A model generated the notes under the pieces. That model made no database searches and had not been told where the DNA came from. It worked only from the letters and a program-made list of their open reading frames with translations. The translations under genes were made by a program, and so were the position numbers. Positions 9,552 through 19,000 of a stretch of DNA of 64,000 nucleotides are shown here, piece after piece; the stretch's first letter is position 1, and every line of letters begins with the position of its first letter. The stretch comes from an uncultured Acetatifactor sp. GTDB taxonomy: Bacteria > Bacillota > Clostridia > Lachnospirales > Lachnospiraceae. The DNA lies in assembly GCA_934436245.1 (NCBI GenBank), contig CAKSAM010000001.1:1-64000 (forward strand). Direction: 5' to 3'.

Positions 9552-10448
9552 TCAGCGGAACAATGTCTCCCCGTTTACCGGCTCTCCATTGTGAGTCAGC
9601 GCAAAATACACATTACTTCCCTCTGCACTGTAGTATTTTGTGGGAGATGCGACACTGCCGATAGTCTCACCGGGATTCACATAGGAATTTTCTTTCACTG
9701 AAATCTCTGTCAGCTGTCCATAAGTGGCCTCATAGCCATCCCCCAGATCCAGTGTCACCGCCTTACCAATCTCTTCATCCTCAAAAACAGAGGTTACTTT
9801 TCCTTGTGCACAGGCAGTCACTGCCGTACCTTCCTCTGCAGAAAAAATGGTGGCCGGATTGTATTTGTACTGATCCAGTGTGGCAAAATAAATGCTCTTA
9901 TCCATGGAGTAATGCATCAAGATATCGCTCTGTACCGGCTGTTTTAATCCATTACTTTCCACAAAATGAAGTGTTTTCTCTACAACTACATCCCCTGCCG
10001 TTGCCTGCTTTTGTCCACTCTCCTCCTTCTGTGTGTCGGAATCCTGCTCTTTCTGTGCTGCCTCCAGCAAAGTCTCCTGATCCGTCAGACCCGGAATCTC
10101 CACATGACCGGAACCCACCTCCTGGGGCATATAGTCCAGATCATCCTCAGTAACGGGGGCTCCCACGATTTCGTTTCCGGCTGTGTTATTTGCCGTCAAT
10201 CCAGGGATATTCTCATCCTCCTTCAACAGATGTTCTTCCTGATTCTGGTTTTCTGTAATCTCCTGCAGCTTATCGTCTGCATTGTTTTCCAAAGCAGTGA
10301 AGTCCAAGGTATAACCATCATCCCTGGACTCCACATTCTGCCCCTTCATATAGACCCCTGTCATGGTCAACGCTGCCAGTACAAAGGCCGAAGAGGCTAA
10401 CATTATAATACGTTCTTTGTTAATACCACTCTTTTTATTTCTTCTCAT
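9552..10448 (-). CDS. SpoIIQ-like LytM/M23-domain membrane protein
   Basis: A 298-residue protein with one N-terminal transmembrane helix (about residues 14-34), a long acidic Gln/Glu-rich linker, and a C-terminal LytM (peptidase M23) fold from about residue 190. The zinc ligands of active M23 enzymes are missing: the HLHFE-type motif reads NVYFAL and the YxHL motif reads YGQL. SpoIIQ, the forespore protein that docks with SpoIIIAH during engulfment, is a single-pass LytM protein that can be degenerate. A sigma-F-like promoter lies just upstream. Other inactive M23 scaffold proteins are possible. Confidence 0.6.
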   Translation of the reverse strand: MRRNKKSGINKERIIMLASSAFVLAALTMTGVYMKGQNVESRDDGYTLDFTALENNADDKLQEITENQNQEEHLLKEDENIPGLTANNTAGNEIVGAPVTEDDLDYMPQEVGSGHVEIPGLTDQETLLEAAQKEQDSDTQKEESGQKQATAGDVVVEKTLHFVESNGLKQPVQSDILMHYSMDKSIYFATLDQYKYNPATIFSAEEGTAVTACAQGKVTSVFEDEEIGKAVTLDLGDGYEATYGQLTEISVKENSYVNPGETIGSVASPTKYYSAEGSNVYFALTHNGEPVNGETLFR

Positions 10449-10465
10449 AACTTATCCGCATCCTT

Positions 10466-10495
10466 CCTGTTCCCTGAGTCAACTGCCTGCTATAC
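10466..10495 (-). promoter_or_regulatory. Sigma-F-like promoter of the SpoIIQ-like gene
   Basis: On the leftward strand GTATA (10495-10491), a 16-bp spacer and GGGAACAGG (10474-10466) resemble the forespore sigma-F consensus GYATA / GGnnAnAnT. The last position is off consensus. The leader would be very short. Confidence 0.4.
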
Positions 10496-10665
10496 AATCG
10501 TTTCAACCATTTTCTCTGGTTTATCCTATAGTCTTGCCCGATTCATAGGTTTTATTCAGAATGCATTTGATATGAAATTTACATATATTGGAACTCTTTA
10601 TAGAGCGAAGCAGCTCCATTTGCAAAAGGAAAGCTCTGAAAGAGCGATTTCATAAATGGAGTATT

Positions 10666-11871
10666 CTATGCCTGTGCGGCATAAGCAGCCATATCCACAT
10701 GTTGCACTGTACCCACATTTCCATTTTCATATAAGAAAATACCAGTCTTGCGGATCACTGCATTGGTCGCATTAGCATTGGTGTTGCCGTCCTGTCCTTT
10801 CCGGTCTCCCTGCACAGTAAAATCTGTGGAAACATTTTGCAGGCAGATAGCACCGACACCCTTGTCAGAAAGTTTGTACAGCACATCATTGCCGTTTTCA
10901 TCTTTGCACCAGATTTTTAATTTTGACCAGATGGCATCATTTTCGTCGATCCAGCCATTGCCATCCTCATCATACTGCGCCAGATCTGCAAATCCGTCCC
11001 CGTTCCCGGTTCCAAACAGCTCACTGCCGTTATTGATGATGCCGTCACCGTTTTTATCCAGTGCCAGATAGCCGCTGCCCTTTAACATGGAAATCTCTTC
11101 TTCCCTGCCATCGGCATCCAGATCAAAATAGAAGGTCTGATCTGACAGTTCTGTCGCATCTGTATCCAGATTGATCACCAGTGGATCATGGAGGGTGAAT
11201 TGTGCTACATTGAGTTCCTCTCTGTAGTATTCCTCACATCTGCGGCTCATATTTACATTGATATTAAAATTGATTTCTCTGCCGTCCTTGGTCCGTACGG
11301 TTCCCACGGTAGAGAAGCTGGTGTCTTCCTGTTCCATGCTCCAGCTCTCACCCACGTAGTTCAGTACCTTCATGCGGGATGTAACCAGGTTGAACACTCC
11401 TGACTCAGATGTTATGGTTCCCTGGGTGCTGCCGGTGCCCGTCTGGGTATTATCGCCTGCACTCCAGCTATTCCCGGTCTGGTTACTGCTGCTCCATCCG
11501 TTTTCCTGCATCCAGTCACGCAACGTGCTGTTTCTGGACGGGAATAACAGGTCAAAAATATATCGTACCGTATATTCCCGGATGGTGGACAGTGTCTGTT
11601 CACTGGCACTGCTCCGCATATCCCATCTGGCAGAAGATACCAGAAATCTGCTCTGCCAGTCTTTGGCAGTCAGTTTGGTATTCTCTGCAGCGTTCTCCTG
11701 CTCCTCCGTATTCTGTGCCGTATCCTCACCGTTCGGTGTCTTCTGTCCTTTAGTGGATACATCTGTCAGACCTGCCTGATAATCCGTTATCTCAAATCGT
11801 CTGACGCTTGTCTTAGAAGCGTGATAGCTTCTGGCGGAATCCATTCCTATACTTGCGGAATCAATTCTCAA
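10666..11871 (-). CDS. Calcium-binding dockerin/EF-hand-like repeat protein
   Basis: A 401-residue protein. Its C-terminal half carries a run of acidic loops: DLDADGREEE, DKNGDGIINNGSELFG and DEDGNGWIDENDAIW. This is the pattern of Ca2+-binding domains found in large secreted RTX/VCBS-type proteins. The N-terminal half is Ser/Thr/Gln rich with a short conserved opening (SIGMDSARSYHAS). No signal peptide is visible. The start is a TTG at 11871 with AAGGAG about 12 nt upstream, a long spacing, so the exact start is uncertain. Function unknown; a cell-surface or secreted role is only an inference from the repeats. Confidence 0.6.
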   Translation of the reverse strand: MRIDSASIGMDSARSYHASKTSVRRFEITDYQAGLTDVSTKGQKTPNGEDTAQNTEEQENAAENTKLTAKDWQSRFLVSSARWDMRSSASEQTLSTIREYTVRYIFDLLFPSRNSTLRDWMQENGWSSSNQTGNSWSAGDNTQTGTGSTQGTITSESGVFNLVTSRMKVLNYVGESWSMEQEDTSFSTVGTVRTKDGREINFNINVNMSRRCEEYYREELNVAQFTLHDPLVINLDTDATELSDQTFYFDLDADGREEEISMLKGSGYLALDKNGDGIINNGSELFGTGNGDGFADLAQYDEDGNGWIDENDAIWSKLKIWCKDENGNDVLYKLSDKGVGAICLQNVSTDFTVQGDRKGQDGNTNANATNAVIRKTGIFLYENGNVGTVQHVDMAAYAAQA

Positions 11872-11931
11872 ATCTGTAATTTTCTCCTTTCCCCGACCTC
11901 ACCACATACAGAGCGCGCTTCCTGTAAAATC

Positions 11932-12036
11932 TAACAGTTCACCACCACATGTATTCATAAAAGCGCCTGCTCCGCAGTCGACGCCGCAAATCGGCTCATC
12001 TTTTATTTCATACGGTATCGCATGGCTGAACTGTTA
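11932..12036. repeat. Hairpin element with TAACAGTTCA ends
   Basis: A 105-bp segment bounded by perfect 10-bp inverted ends, TAACAGTTCA (11932-11941) and TGAACTGTTA (12027-12036). The ends resemble the GTAACTATTCAG / CTGAACAGTTAC motif that recurs between genes across the window. It fills much of the gene-free stretch 11872-12204; no reading frame is supported there. Confidence 0.45.
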
Positions 12037-12114
12037 AATTAAAAAAGATGGTAGCAAGACAGAACCTCAAAAATGATCCTGTCCGATTACCATCCGTGGT
12101 GTCGTTATCAAACT

Positions 12115-12168
12115 GTAAAAAATAAGTAGCAGGAAGTGACTGGCCTTGTCACCTCTCTGCTACTTATA
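12115..12168 (-). terminator. Rho-independent terminator of the SseB-like gene
   Basis: A long stem, ATAAGTAGCAG..GTGAC paired with GTCAC..CTGCTACTTAT, with a 7-nt loop is followed on the leftward strand by a T-run. It sits 40 bp after the stop codon at 12205. Confidence 0.75.
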
Positions 12169-12204
12169 TCGTCCAGAACGGGCGTTTTATTTAGTCTGAA
12201 TTTC

Positions 12205-12726
12205 TTACTGCTGCGTGGGCTGGACAGGAGCACCGGGTGTGGGCGGCACCGGTCTTCCGGCTGCCTTCAGCTTCGCTGCGATCATGCTGGCTGCCATTTC
12301 TCTGGTCACCACGATGTTGCCGCCGAAAGGATTGATCACGAATCCCAGTGCCGGGCTGATATTACCCTGCGGATCCTTGCGCAACAACATTCCCGCATAA
12401 TCGTCAAAGCTCATGGCAAAAGTCTGCTGATTCTCCTCGTCTCTCCACTTCTTCAGTTCTGTCCAGTCCGTGAAAGCCATGAAGAACTTTCTGCCATCCT
12501 CGGTAGACAGCATCGGGAACTGCACCTTGGCATCTCTGGTGATCGTCACCTTGCCGTTTGCATCGGGAACAGGCACCGGATCGATCACGACCGGTGACAG
12601 GAACTTCGCTTTCTGCAACTCATCCAGGAACATTTGTCTGTGTTCCGGAGTGTCCTCTGCTTTTAATAATTCTATGGTTCCCACCATCATGGGGTTGGAT
12701 ACCGGTTTGTTAAATTCCATATTCAT
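12205..12726 (-). CDS. SseB family protein
   Basis: A 173-residue soluble protein with the N-terminal SseB-type domain (FLDELQKAKFLSPVVI, FPMLSTEDGRKFFMAFTDWTELKKW). It has a proline-rich tail (PVPPTPGAPVQPTQ). SseB domains are of unknown biochemical function and occur as stand-alone proteins in Firmicutes. AAGGAG lies 5 nt before the ATG. It lies 79 bp downstream of the hydratase gene on the same strand and may be co-transcribed with it. A strong terminator follows. Confidence 0.75.
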   Translation of the reverse strand: MNMEFNKPVSNPMMVGTIELLKAEDTPEHRQMFLDELQKAKFLSPVVIDPVPVPDANGKVTITRDAKVQFPMLSTEDGRKFFMAFTDWTELKKWRDEENQQTFAMSFDDYAGMLLRKDPQGNISPALGFVINPFGGNIVVTREMAASMIAAKLKAAGRPVPPTPGAPVQPTQQ

Positions 12727-12805
12727 TTATCTCCTTATTTCACACTGCAGCTATTCAGCCTTTCTTCGCAAGACGCATCTGCGACAGATACATGTCCCTG
12801 AATAG

Positions 12806-15097
12806 TTACACTCGGTTATAGTTGATCAGGCATCCCTTCAGGATGATCTGGCGCTCTTCATCGGTCAACTCTCCTAACTTCAGGGTGAATTCTTTCATGC
12901 CCTCTCCGGGTGCTACCACGTAAGCCTTGATTTCTTCTGCCTTGTCTTCCACAGCCTTCTTGATGCCGGGTACGAACAGGTAATCCAGATTCTTAAAAGG
13001 CAAATCTCCGGACTGGATCAGGAAAGGAAGCATGCCCCAGTTGATCAGATTGGAACGATAACGCTTGGTGGCGTATTCATTGGCAATGTTCGCCCAGCCG
13101 CCCAGTACCTTCTGGCAGGAAGCAGCCTGTTCACGGGCAGAACCGTCTCCGGGCTTCACTGCGAAAATGGTGGAACCAAATCCGGTATTCTCGCGGTCTG
13201 CATCGGGATACTGTTTCTTCACTTCGCCCATAACATCCTTCAGTACCGGAACCGCCTGACAGGGATGTCCGCCGTTCATACGCTCTTTCTCTGCCTTCTG
13301 GATCTCCTTGGCACGTCCTACGTACTGCGGATCCTTACGGCTTAAGGTAAACTCCGCCAGTCCCAGAGGATTGGAACGGTAGGAAGAGGTCTCACCGGAA
13401 GGGATCAGCTCATCGGTGGTGGTGACCGGATCATGGATCTCAGATACTACCTGTAATACCAGGTTTTCAGGCAGGGCACCCATAGCGGGCCAGTCCTTGA
13501 TATTGGGGCCGAACTGGATCTCTACGCTCTCGTCTGCCACACCGTGGGAATCAAAGACACGGTTCTTGTAAATATTGCTGTCAAAATGATATTTGTATTT
13601 TCCAAAGTCACCGTCGAAGTCCGTTGCAGGAGTCAGCACACCCTTGTTGGCTGCAGTCGCTGCAATGGAACGGGCATCCATCAGGGCTACAGAAGCGATC
13701 TGGCCGTTCTGCAGCTTGGAGCCTTCACGGTTCGGGAAGTTTCTGGTAGAGTGGCGGATACTGAATGCGTTATTGGCAGGAGTATCTCCGGCACCGAAGC
13801 AGGGACCGCAGAAGGCTGTCTTCATCACGGCACCGGTCTCTAAGATGGTCGCAGCACAACCGTTACGGATCAGCTCCATGTATACCGGCATGGATGCGGG
13901 ATATACGCTTAAAGTAAATTCATCCGCACCAATGTATCTGCCCTTCAGGATATCGGCTGCTGCACAGATATTCTCAAATCCGCCGCCGGCACAGCCTGCG
14001 ATAATACCCTGATCTACGATAAATCTGCCATTTTTTACTTTATTCTTCAGAGTGAAGTCTACGGCACCGTCCAGGCTTACCTTCGCACGCTTCTCGGTCT
14101 CATCCAGAATATCCATCAGGTTCGCATTCAGCTCTTCGATAGTATAAGTATTACTGGGATGGAACGGCATGGCGATCATGGGCCGGATCTTGTCCAGATC
14201 TACCTCTATGAGACCGTCATAGTAGGTTACCTGACCGGGGTTCAGTTCCTTATATTCTTCGGTCCGTCCGTGGATCTCGTAGAACTCACGGATCTGGTCG
14301 TCGGTCTTCCAGATAGAGGACAGACAGGTGGTCTCTGTAGTCATGACATCAATGCCGATACGGAAATCGGCACTCAGGGAAGCCACACCGGGACCTACGA
14401 ACTCCATTACTTTATTTTTTACATAGCCATTCTTGAATACCGCACCAATGATAGCCAGTGCCACGTCCTGAGGGCCTACACCCTTTACGGGAGAACCCTT
14501 TAAGTATACGGCTACCACGCCGGGCATATTGATGTCATAGGTCTGGTTCAACAGCTGTTTTACCAGCTCGGGACCGCCCTCGCCCATAGCCATGGTACCC
14601 AGGGCACCGTAACGGGTGTGGGAGTCGGAGCCTAAGATCATTTTACCGCCGCCGGCCAGCATCTCTCTGGCGAACTGATGAATAACTGCCTGGTGAGGGG
14701 GTACATAGACACCGCCGTACTTTTTCGCACAGGTCAGACCAAACATGTGGTCATCCTCATTGATGGTACCTCCTACGGCACACAGAGAGTTATGACAATT
14801 GGTCAATACATAGGGCATGGGGAACTTCTGCAGTCCGGATGCTCTTGCAGTCTGGATAATACCTACAAAAGTAATGTCATGGCTGGTAAGCTTGTCAAAA
14901 CGGATCTTCAGCTTATCCATATTATCTGAGGTATTATGCTCCTGCAGAATACCATATGCCATGGTATTTTTCGCTGCTTCTTCTCTGGAGATCGTTGTGC
15001 CGGTCTTCGCCTGTATCTCTCTTACTGCTTCCGGGGTATCCGCTACGATATCCGTACCGTTTACCAGGTAAGCACCGCCCTGTGTTAACTGAATCAT
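12806..15097 (-). CDS. Aconitase-family hydratase (YbhJ-like)
   Basis: A 763-residue member of the aconitase superfamily, closest in layout to E. coli YbhJ-type putative hydratases and not to AcnA/AcnB or LeuCD. The three [4Fe-4S] ligand cysteines are visible: one in [10 protein letters not shown] (about residue 369) and two in CGPCFGAG (about 430 and 433). Substrate-binding segments such as [13 protein letters not shown] are present. The swivel-like domain follows at the C-terminus. The reaction should be a dehydration/rehydration of a hydroxy acid; the substrate is unknown. AGGAGG lies 6 nt before the ATG, and a promoter is located at 15183-15211 beyond a partial repeat element. Confidence 0.85.
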   Translation of the reverse strand: MIQLTQGGAYLVNGTDIVADTPEAVREIQAKTGTTISREEAAKNTMAYGILQEHNTSDNMDKLKIRFDKLTSHDITFVGIIQTARASGLQKFPMPYVLTNCHNSLCAVGGTINEDDHMFGLTCAKKYGGVYVPPHQAVIHQFAREMLAGGGKMILGSDSHTRYGALGTMAMGEGGPELVKQLLNQTYDINMPGVVAVYLKGSPVKGVGPQDVALAIIGAVFKNGYVKNKVMEFVGPGVASLSADFRIGIDVMTTETTCLSSIWKTDDQIREFYEIHGRTEEYKELNPGQVTYYDGLIEVDLDKIRPMIAMPFHPSNTYTIEELNANLMDILDETEKRAKVSLDGAVDFTLKNKVKNGRFIVDQGIIAGCAGGGFENICAAADILKGRYIGADEFTLSVYPASMPVYMELIRNGCAATILETGAVMKTAFCGPCFGAGDTPANNAFSIRHSTRNFPNREGSKLQNGQIASVALMDARSIAATAANKGVLTPATDFDGDFGKYKYHFDSNIYKNRVFDSHGVADESVEIQFGPNIKDWPAMGALPENLVLQVVSEIHDPVTTTDELIPSGETSSYRSNPLGLAEFTLSRKDPQYVGRAKEIQKAEKERMNGGHPCQAVPVLKDVMGEVKKQYPDADRENTGFGSTIFAVKPGDGSAREQAASCQKVLGGWANIANEYATKRYRSNLINWGMLPFLIQSGDLPFKNLDYLFVPGIKKAVEDKAEEIKAYVVAPGEGMKEFTLKLGELTDEERQIILKGCLINYNRV

Positions 15098-15134
15098 GCT
15101 CGTCCTCCTGTTATTCCACTTTTATATTTAAAAC

Positions 15135-15176
15135 ATTCCGTAGGCATCAAAGCCGGGGGCTTTTGACCCCGACATC
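15135..15176. repeat. Partial copy of the MITE right end
   Basis: About 42 bp from ATTCCGTAGGCATC to GACATC match the right end of the element at 4756-4998, including the GGGG-loop-CCCC hairpin. It lies in the untranslated leader of the hydratase gene and could also act as a weak terminator for the gene at 15225. Confidence 0.6.
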
Positions 15177-15182
15177 ATTTAT

Positions 15183-15211
15183 ATTATAAGGGATATTTCA
15201 TTGTAATGTAA
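15183..15211 (-). promoter_or_regulatory. Promoter of the hydratase gene
   Basis: On the leftward strand TTACAT (15211-15206), a 17-bp spacer and a perfect TATAAT (15188-15183) precede the hydratase start by about 85 bp. The -35 box is weak. Confidence 0.4.
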
Positions 15212-15224
15212 TGTTCTGATTTAT

Positions 15225-17096
15225 CTAAATCTCTTTCTTTTTGAAAAATTCCTGTAGGGATATTATCCACATCAATACAAAGGCTGCTACACAAACAGAT
15301 AAATACAGTTTGATCGGAATCGTCTGTACATGCCCCCGATATGTTATTCCACTCAGCGGCTGAATATCTGCCAGCTGCTCACCATTCAAAAAGGCTCTGC
15401 CATATTCACCTAAAGGAGCCACCCCTTCCGGAGTCACCAGTATCCTGATCCCCTTATCATTATCTCTGACAGATACTTTCATGTTGTATTGTTTTCCGGC
15501 CGTAAGCTTCCAGTCCGTGTATTGTATACTGAATACGGTACTTTCATAAGTCTTCACCGGGATTGACGTTGTCTCACACAAAGTATCACCATCATAGATA
15601 TCAATGACCAGATCTCCCTTCAAGGATGCGTTAGGTCTGATACAGAAGCTGAATCCTTTAATATTCTCTACCGAAGGTGTAAATTCAAATTCCAGGGTAT
15701 CCCCCTCCGAAAGAAGCATCTCTGTATTTTCTTCGCCATTAATAATGGTTTTGTCTTCTTTCGCCAGCCTGGAGGCACCCAGTCCTATGACAAGACAGCA
15801 GAGCAGTACAAGACATCTCTTAATATATTTTTTCCATTCTGTGTGATATACACATTTTCCCATGCAGCCGCATACAAACAGCATAAAACCAAGTAGTGAA
15901 GCACCATAGATTCTGTAAGTAAATAAATGGTGGATGGAAGTATGTCTGTTCATAATAAAATACCATGCCGGAGAAGTCAAAGTTACCGCTGCAAAGATCA
16001 GCTGCTCTTTCTTCACATGCAGGCCTCCGAACAAATACTTATATAAAAAGATGCAAATCCATGTAAACAAAATAATAATAAACAAGGGGAACAAATAATG
16101 ACGGAAATTATTATATAAAGTATCCACCTTACAGTAGGTCTGGTGCAATAGCCTATATTCTTCCGGGAATCCGCCAAGGTGTGCCAGTACCGTATACCAT
16201 CCGTCTTCAATAATCTCCGGTCCACAAATAATTGTCTGTACCAGCCATTTCACACCGAAAAAGCCGCCCCAACCCAGAATAAATGATACTCCACCACCAA
16301 ACAGAAGCCTGCATCTGGATATCAGATCCATTTTTGCATCAGCCGCCACCAGCAGCCAGCAGAAAGGAAATACAAAGCTTAACAGAGGATACGTCAGAAA
16401 ATCAAAGTAACAGGTCAAAATTCCCAGGATCAGGAACACATAATAGCGTCTGTTCTTTTCCAGTATCCAGTCTGCCTTCAATAAGCAAAATGCACTTCCA
16501 AACATGGAAATATAGAAAACAGGTGAATTTTGCAGTGACATTGCTGTTGCAGCAGGTGTCAAAAACACGCAGGAGGAAAAAAATGCCAGAAGATAACGCT
16601 TTTTCCCGGTCACTTTAAAGATAGCGTATCCGACACATCCCATGGCAAACAACTGTGCGAAGCTGTTTATCAACAGATAGTCCCAGTAATCTATAAAGTA
16701 AAAAATCGGACGAAGAATCATCACATAACCATGCCAGTATCTGCCGTAACCATTCATATCTGCAGCACGCACAATTGCAGATTCCTGACTTTCATTATAA
16801 CAATCATTTAAAATGATCATGTCCGTTGCATCATCCAGTATTCCGATTTCATAAGATGTAAATCTTGATATATACTGCTCATAACGATTATTTACTATAG
16901 GTGCCCAGCCCATTGCTCCGCTATAAGCAAATGTTGATTCTTTGGATTCCTGATTTACAGGTATACAATAAGCCAGGGTCAATAACAGAATTCCAACCAT
17001 TCCCGATATTAACAAGATTCCTAAAGACTTTCCTAAAAAAACTGCCCACGTTTTAATGATACGTCCTGGTTTTAAACCGTCTTTTGTATTGCTCAC
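15225..17096 (-). CDS. Large multi-pass membrane protein of unknown function
   Basis: A 623-residue protein with about ten hydrophobic helices. Its layout resembles GT-C type membrane glycosyltransferases: an N-terminal helix, a large first outer loop (about residues 45-120), a bundle of helices to about 440, then a C-terminal beta-rich extracellular part with a last helix near 600. No DxD motif stands out, so I do not assign glycosyl transfer. The start is a GTG with GGGAG 9 nt before it. A hypothetical surface-polysaccharide role is inference only. Confidence 0.6.
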   Translation of the reverse strand: MSNTKDGLKPGRIIKTWAVFLGKSLGILLISGMVGILLLTLAYCIPVNQESKESTFAYSGAMGWAPIVNNRYEQYISRFTSYEIGILDDATDMIILNDCYNESQESAIVRAADMNGYGRYWHGYVMILRPIFYFIDYWDYLLINSFAQLFAMGCVGYAIFKVTGKKRYLLAFFSSCVFLTPAATAMSLQNSPVFYISMFGSAFCLLKADWILEKNRRYYVFLILGILTCYFDFLTYPLLSFVFPFCWLLVAADAKMDLISRCRLLFGGGVSFILGWGGFFGVKWLVQTIICGPEIIEDGWYTVLAHLGGFPEEYRLLHQTYCKVDTLYNNFRHYLFPLFIIILFTWICIFLYKYLFGGLHVKKEQLIFAAVTLTSPAWYFIMNRHTSIHHLFTYRIYGASLLGFMLFVCGCMGKCVYHTEWKKYIKRCLVLLCCLVIGLGASRLAKEDKTIINGEENTEMLLSEGDTLEFEFTPSVENIKGFSFCIRPNASLKGDLVIDIYDGDTLCETTSIPVKTYESTVFSIQYTDWKLTAGKQYNMKVSVRDNDKGIRILVTPEGVAPLGEYGRAFLNGEQLADIQPLSGITYRGHVQTIPIKLYLSVCVAAFVLMWIISLQEFFKKKEI

Positions 17097-17288
17097 TTTT
17101 CGCTTCTCCCTGCCCTATATTAGATTTTACTGTCAACAAAGTATACCATAAAAGAATCGCACAGACAAGTCAATGTAAATTTTCGCAGTTTCTGTGCTAT
17201 AATACCATCACACGGTTTTTCCGTGAACTCACATTCACACTTATTTACATATAACCTAAAAGAATGTCCAGGCAGGAGTGAAATGATC

Positions 17289-18440
17289 ATGAACGTAGTA
17301 ATAGCAATTGATTCTTTCAAAGGAAGTATGACCTCCATGCAGGCAGGCTTGAGCGCTGCCACGGGGATCAAACGTGTCTATAAAGATGCGAATGTCGCAG
17401 TTCGTCCTCTGGCTGACGGTGGGGAGGGCACGGTAGACGCTTTGGTAAGCGGCTGCGGCGGCCGCATAACACAGGTGCAGGTCACCGGCCCTGTCGGGTG
17501 TCCCGTAGTCTGTTCTTACGGTATTATCGATAGGTCCCACACCGCAATCATCGAAATGTCAGGCGCTGCAGGCATTACACTGGTCAGCGAGGAAAAAAGG
17601 AACCCTCTCAACACCACGACTTACGGGGTAGGTGAGGTCATCAAAGATGCTGTTCAAAACGGCTGCAGACATTTTATTGTCGGAATCGGTGGCAGTGCCA
17701 CCAATGACGGTGGTATCGGAATGTTGCAGGCTCTTGGTTTTGGCTTTCTCGATAAAAACAATAACCAGATCTGCTTCGGTGCAAAAGGACTGGCAGATCT
17801 GGAATCCATTACCACCGACCATGTACTCCCTGAACTAAAGGAATGCACCTTCCGTGTTGCCTGTGATGTCTCCAACCCTCTCTGCGGAGAGCAGGGATGC
17901 TCTGCCATCTATGGACCGCAAAAAGGAGCCACACCGGAAACGATTTCCCTCATGGATGAATGGCTGTCACAATATGCTGCTCTGTCCAGAAAAGATTTTC
18001 CCCTTGCAGATGCCCAATATCCGGGGGCAGGTGCTGCCGGTGGTATGGGATTTGCATTTCTTACGTTCTGCAATGCCACGCTGGAATCCGGTATTAAGAT
18101 CATCCTGGAGGAAACAAATCTGGAAAAATATATCCGGGATGCGGATATCGTGATCACCGGGGAAGGACGCCTTGACGGCCAGACAGTAATGGGAAAAGCT
18201 CCCATTGGTGTTGCTAAGATTGCCAAAAAATATGAAAAACCGGTGCTTGCTTTTTCCGGCTGTGTGACCAAAGATGCCATTGCCTGCAATGCAGAAGGCA
18301 TTGATGCGTTTTTCCCTATTCTGCGGAGCGTGGTATCCCTGGATGAGGCTATGCACACTGACAATGCCATGACCAATATGACAGATACCGTAGAACAGGT
18401 ATTCCGTACCATACTGACATTTTCCTCCGTCTGCAAATAA
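17289..18440 (+). CDS. Glycerate kinase (GarK/GlxK family)
   Basis: About 384 residues. It is an ATP-dependent kinase converting D-glycerate to 2- or 3-phosphoglycerate. The diagnostic opening VVIAIDSFKGSMTS and the segments PLADGGEGTVDAL, GIGGSATNDGG, GAAGGMGFAF and ITGEGRLDGQT are all present. Two ATGs at 17283 and 17289 share one AGGAG box; I choose the second because family members begin MNVVIAIDSFKG and the spacing is 10 nt rather than 4. It is monocistronic between a divergent membrane protein gene and a long gene-free stretch. Confidence 0.9.
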   Translation: MNVVIAIDSFKGSMTSMQAGLSAATGIKRVYKDANVAVRPLADGGEGTVDALVSGCGGRITQVQVTGPVGCPVVCSYGIIDRSHTAIIEMSGAAGITLVSEEKRNPLNTTTYGVGEVIKDAVQNGCRHFIVGIGGSATNDGGIGMLQALGFGFLDKNNNQICFGAKGLADLESITTDHVLPELKECTFRVACDVSNPLCGEQGCSAIYGPQKGATPETISLMDEWLSQYAALSRKDFPLADAQYPGAGAAGGMGFAFLTFCNATLESGIKIILEETNLEKYIRDADIVITGEGRLDGQTVMGKAPIGVAKIAKKYEKPVLAFSGCVTKDAIACNAEGIDAFFPILRSVVSLDEAMHTDNAMTNMTDTVEQVFRTILTFSSVCK

Positions 18441-18456
18441 TGCACTTTATACTCAA

Positions 18457-18555
18457 GCATCCCATACCACAGCTTAAAATCTCCGGATGACATCGTGTCC
18501 GCATTGCCCCTGCCTTCTAACGAAAATGTCAACAGCCAGCTGTAGTATGGGATGC
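18457..18555. repeat. Hairpin with 18-bp near-perfect arms
   Basis: GCATCCCATACCACAGCT (18457-18474) pairs with AGCTGTAGTATGGGATGC (18538-18555) with one mismatch. It lies right after the glycerate kinase stop codon, within the gene-free stretch 18441-19000. The 63-nt interior is itself GC-rich and may fold. It may be a small mobile element or structured RNA; no poly-T follows. Confidence 0.5.
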
Positions 18556-18671
18556 CACCACTCCGGGAGTTCTGTTTGTATTGAAAATGCCATTTTTTGT
18601 TAAAAAAATACAAAACCAGGAGATTTTGGCCTTTTATCAGAGCTTATTTTCGCTAAAATGGGAAAAATAAT

Positions 18672-18721
18672 AAAATCAGTACAAAAAATGTTTGATTTAG
18701 AAGTTTTTTTGTACTGATTTT
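18672..18721. repeat. Perfect 17-bp inverted repeat
   Basis: AAAATCAGTACAAAAAA (18672-18688) and TTTTTTGTACTGATTTT (18705-18721) are exact reverse complements separated by 16 nt. The region is AT-rich and contains no supported gene. Confidence 0.55.
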
Positions 18722-18890
18722 GCTATTTTGATACGATTTGCACCAAAGCAATAGAAATGCCTATAGTGTACAGATATTATGAGAAAGCCCAAAACGCCAC
18801 AGCAGATGGAATGTCCTTCCGAGAATGATTGTCAGAAGATGGTGATATTTTCTCGAACAGCATTGAAAGACAGGGTGGAATGAACAGTAT

Positions 18891-18955
18891 AAAAATAGAG
18901 TGAAACAGCATCGCTTGTGCGCAAGCTCCCATCGACGTGTTCCACTCTATTTTTT
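18891..18955. terminator. Bidirectional terminator after galE
   Basis: An A-tract and AATAGAGTG pair with CACTCTATT and a T-tract. An inner GCTTG-CAAGC hairpin sits within the stem-loop. It is placed 45 bp after the galE stop codon. Confidence 0.65.
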
Positions 18956-19000
18956 GCATGGCTCGCAGCTATGCTGACTTTCCATTTACTAAACTATCGA

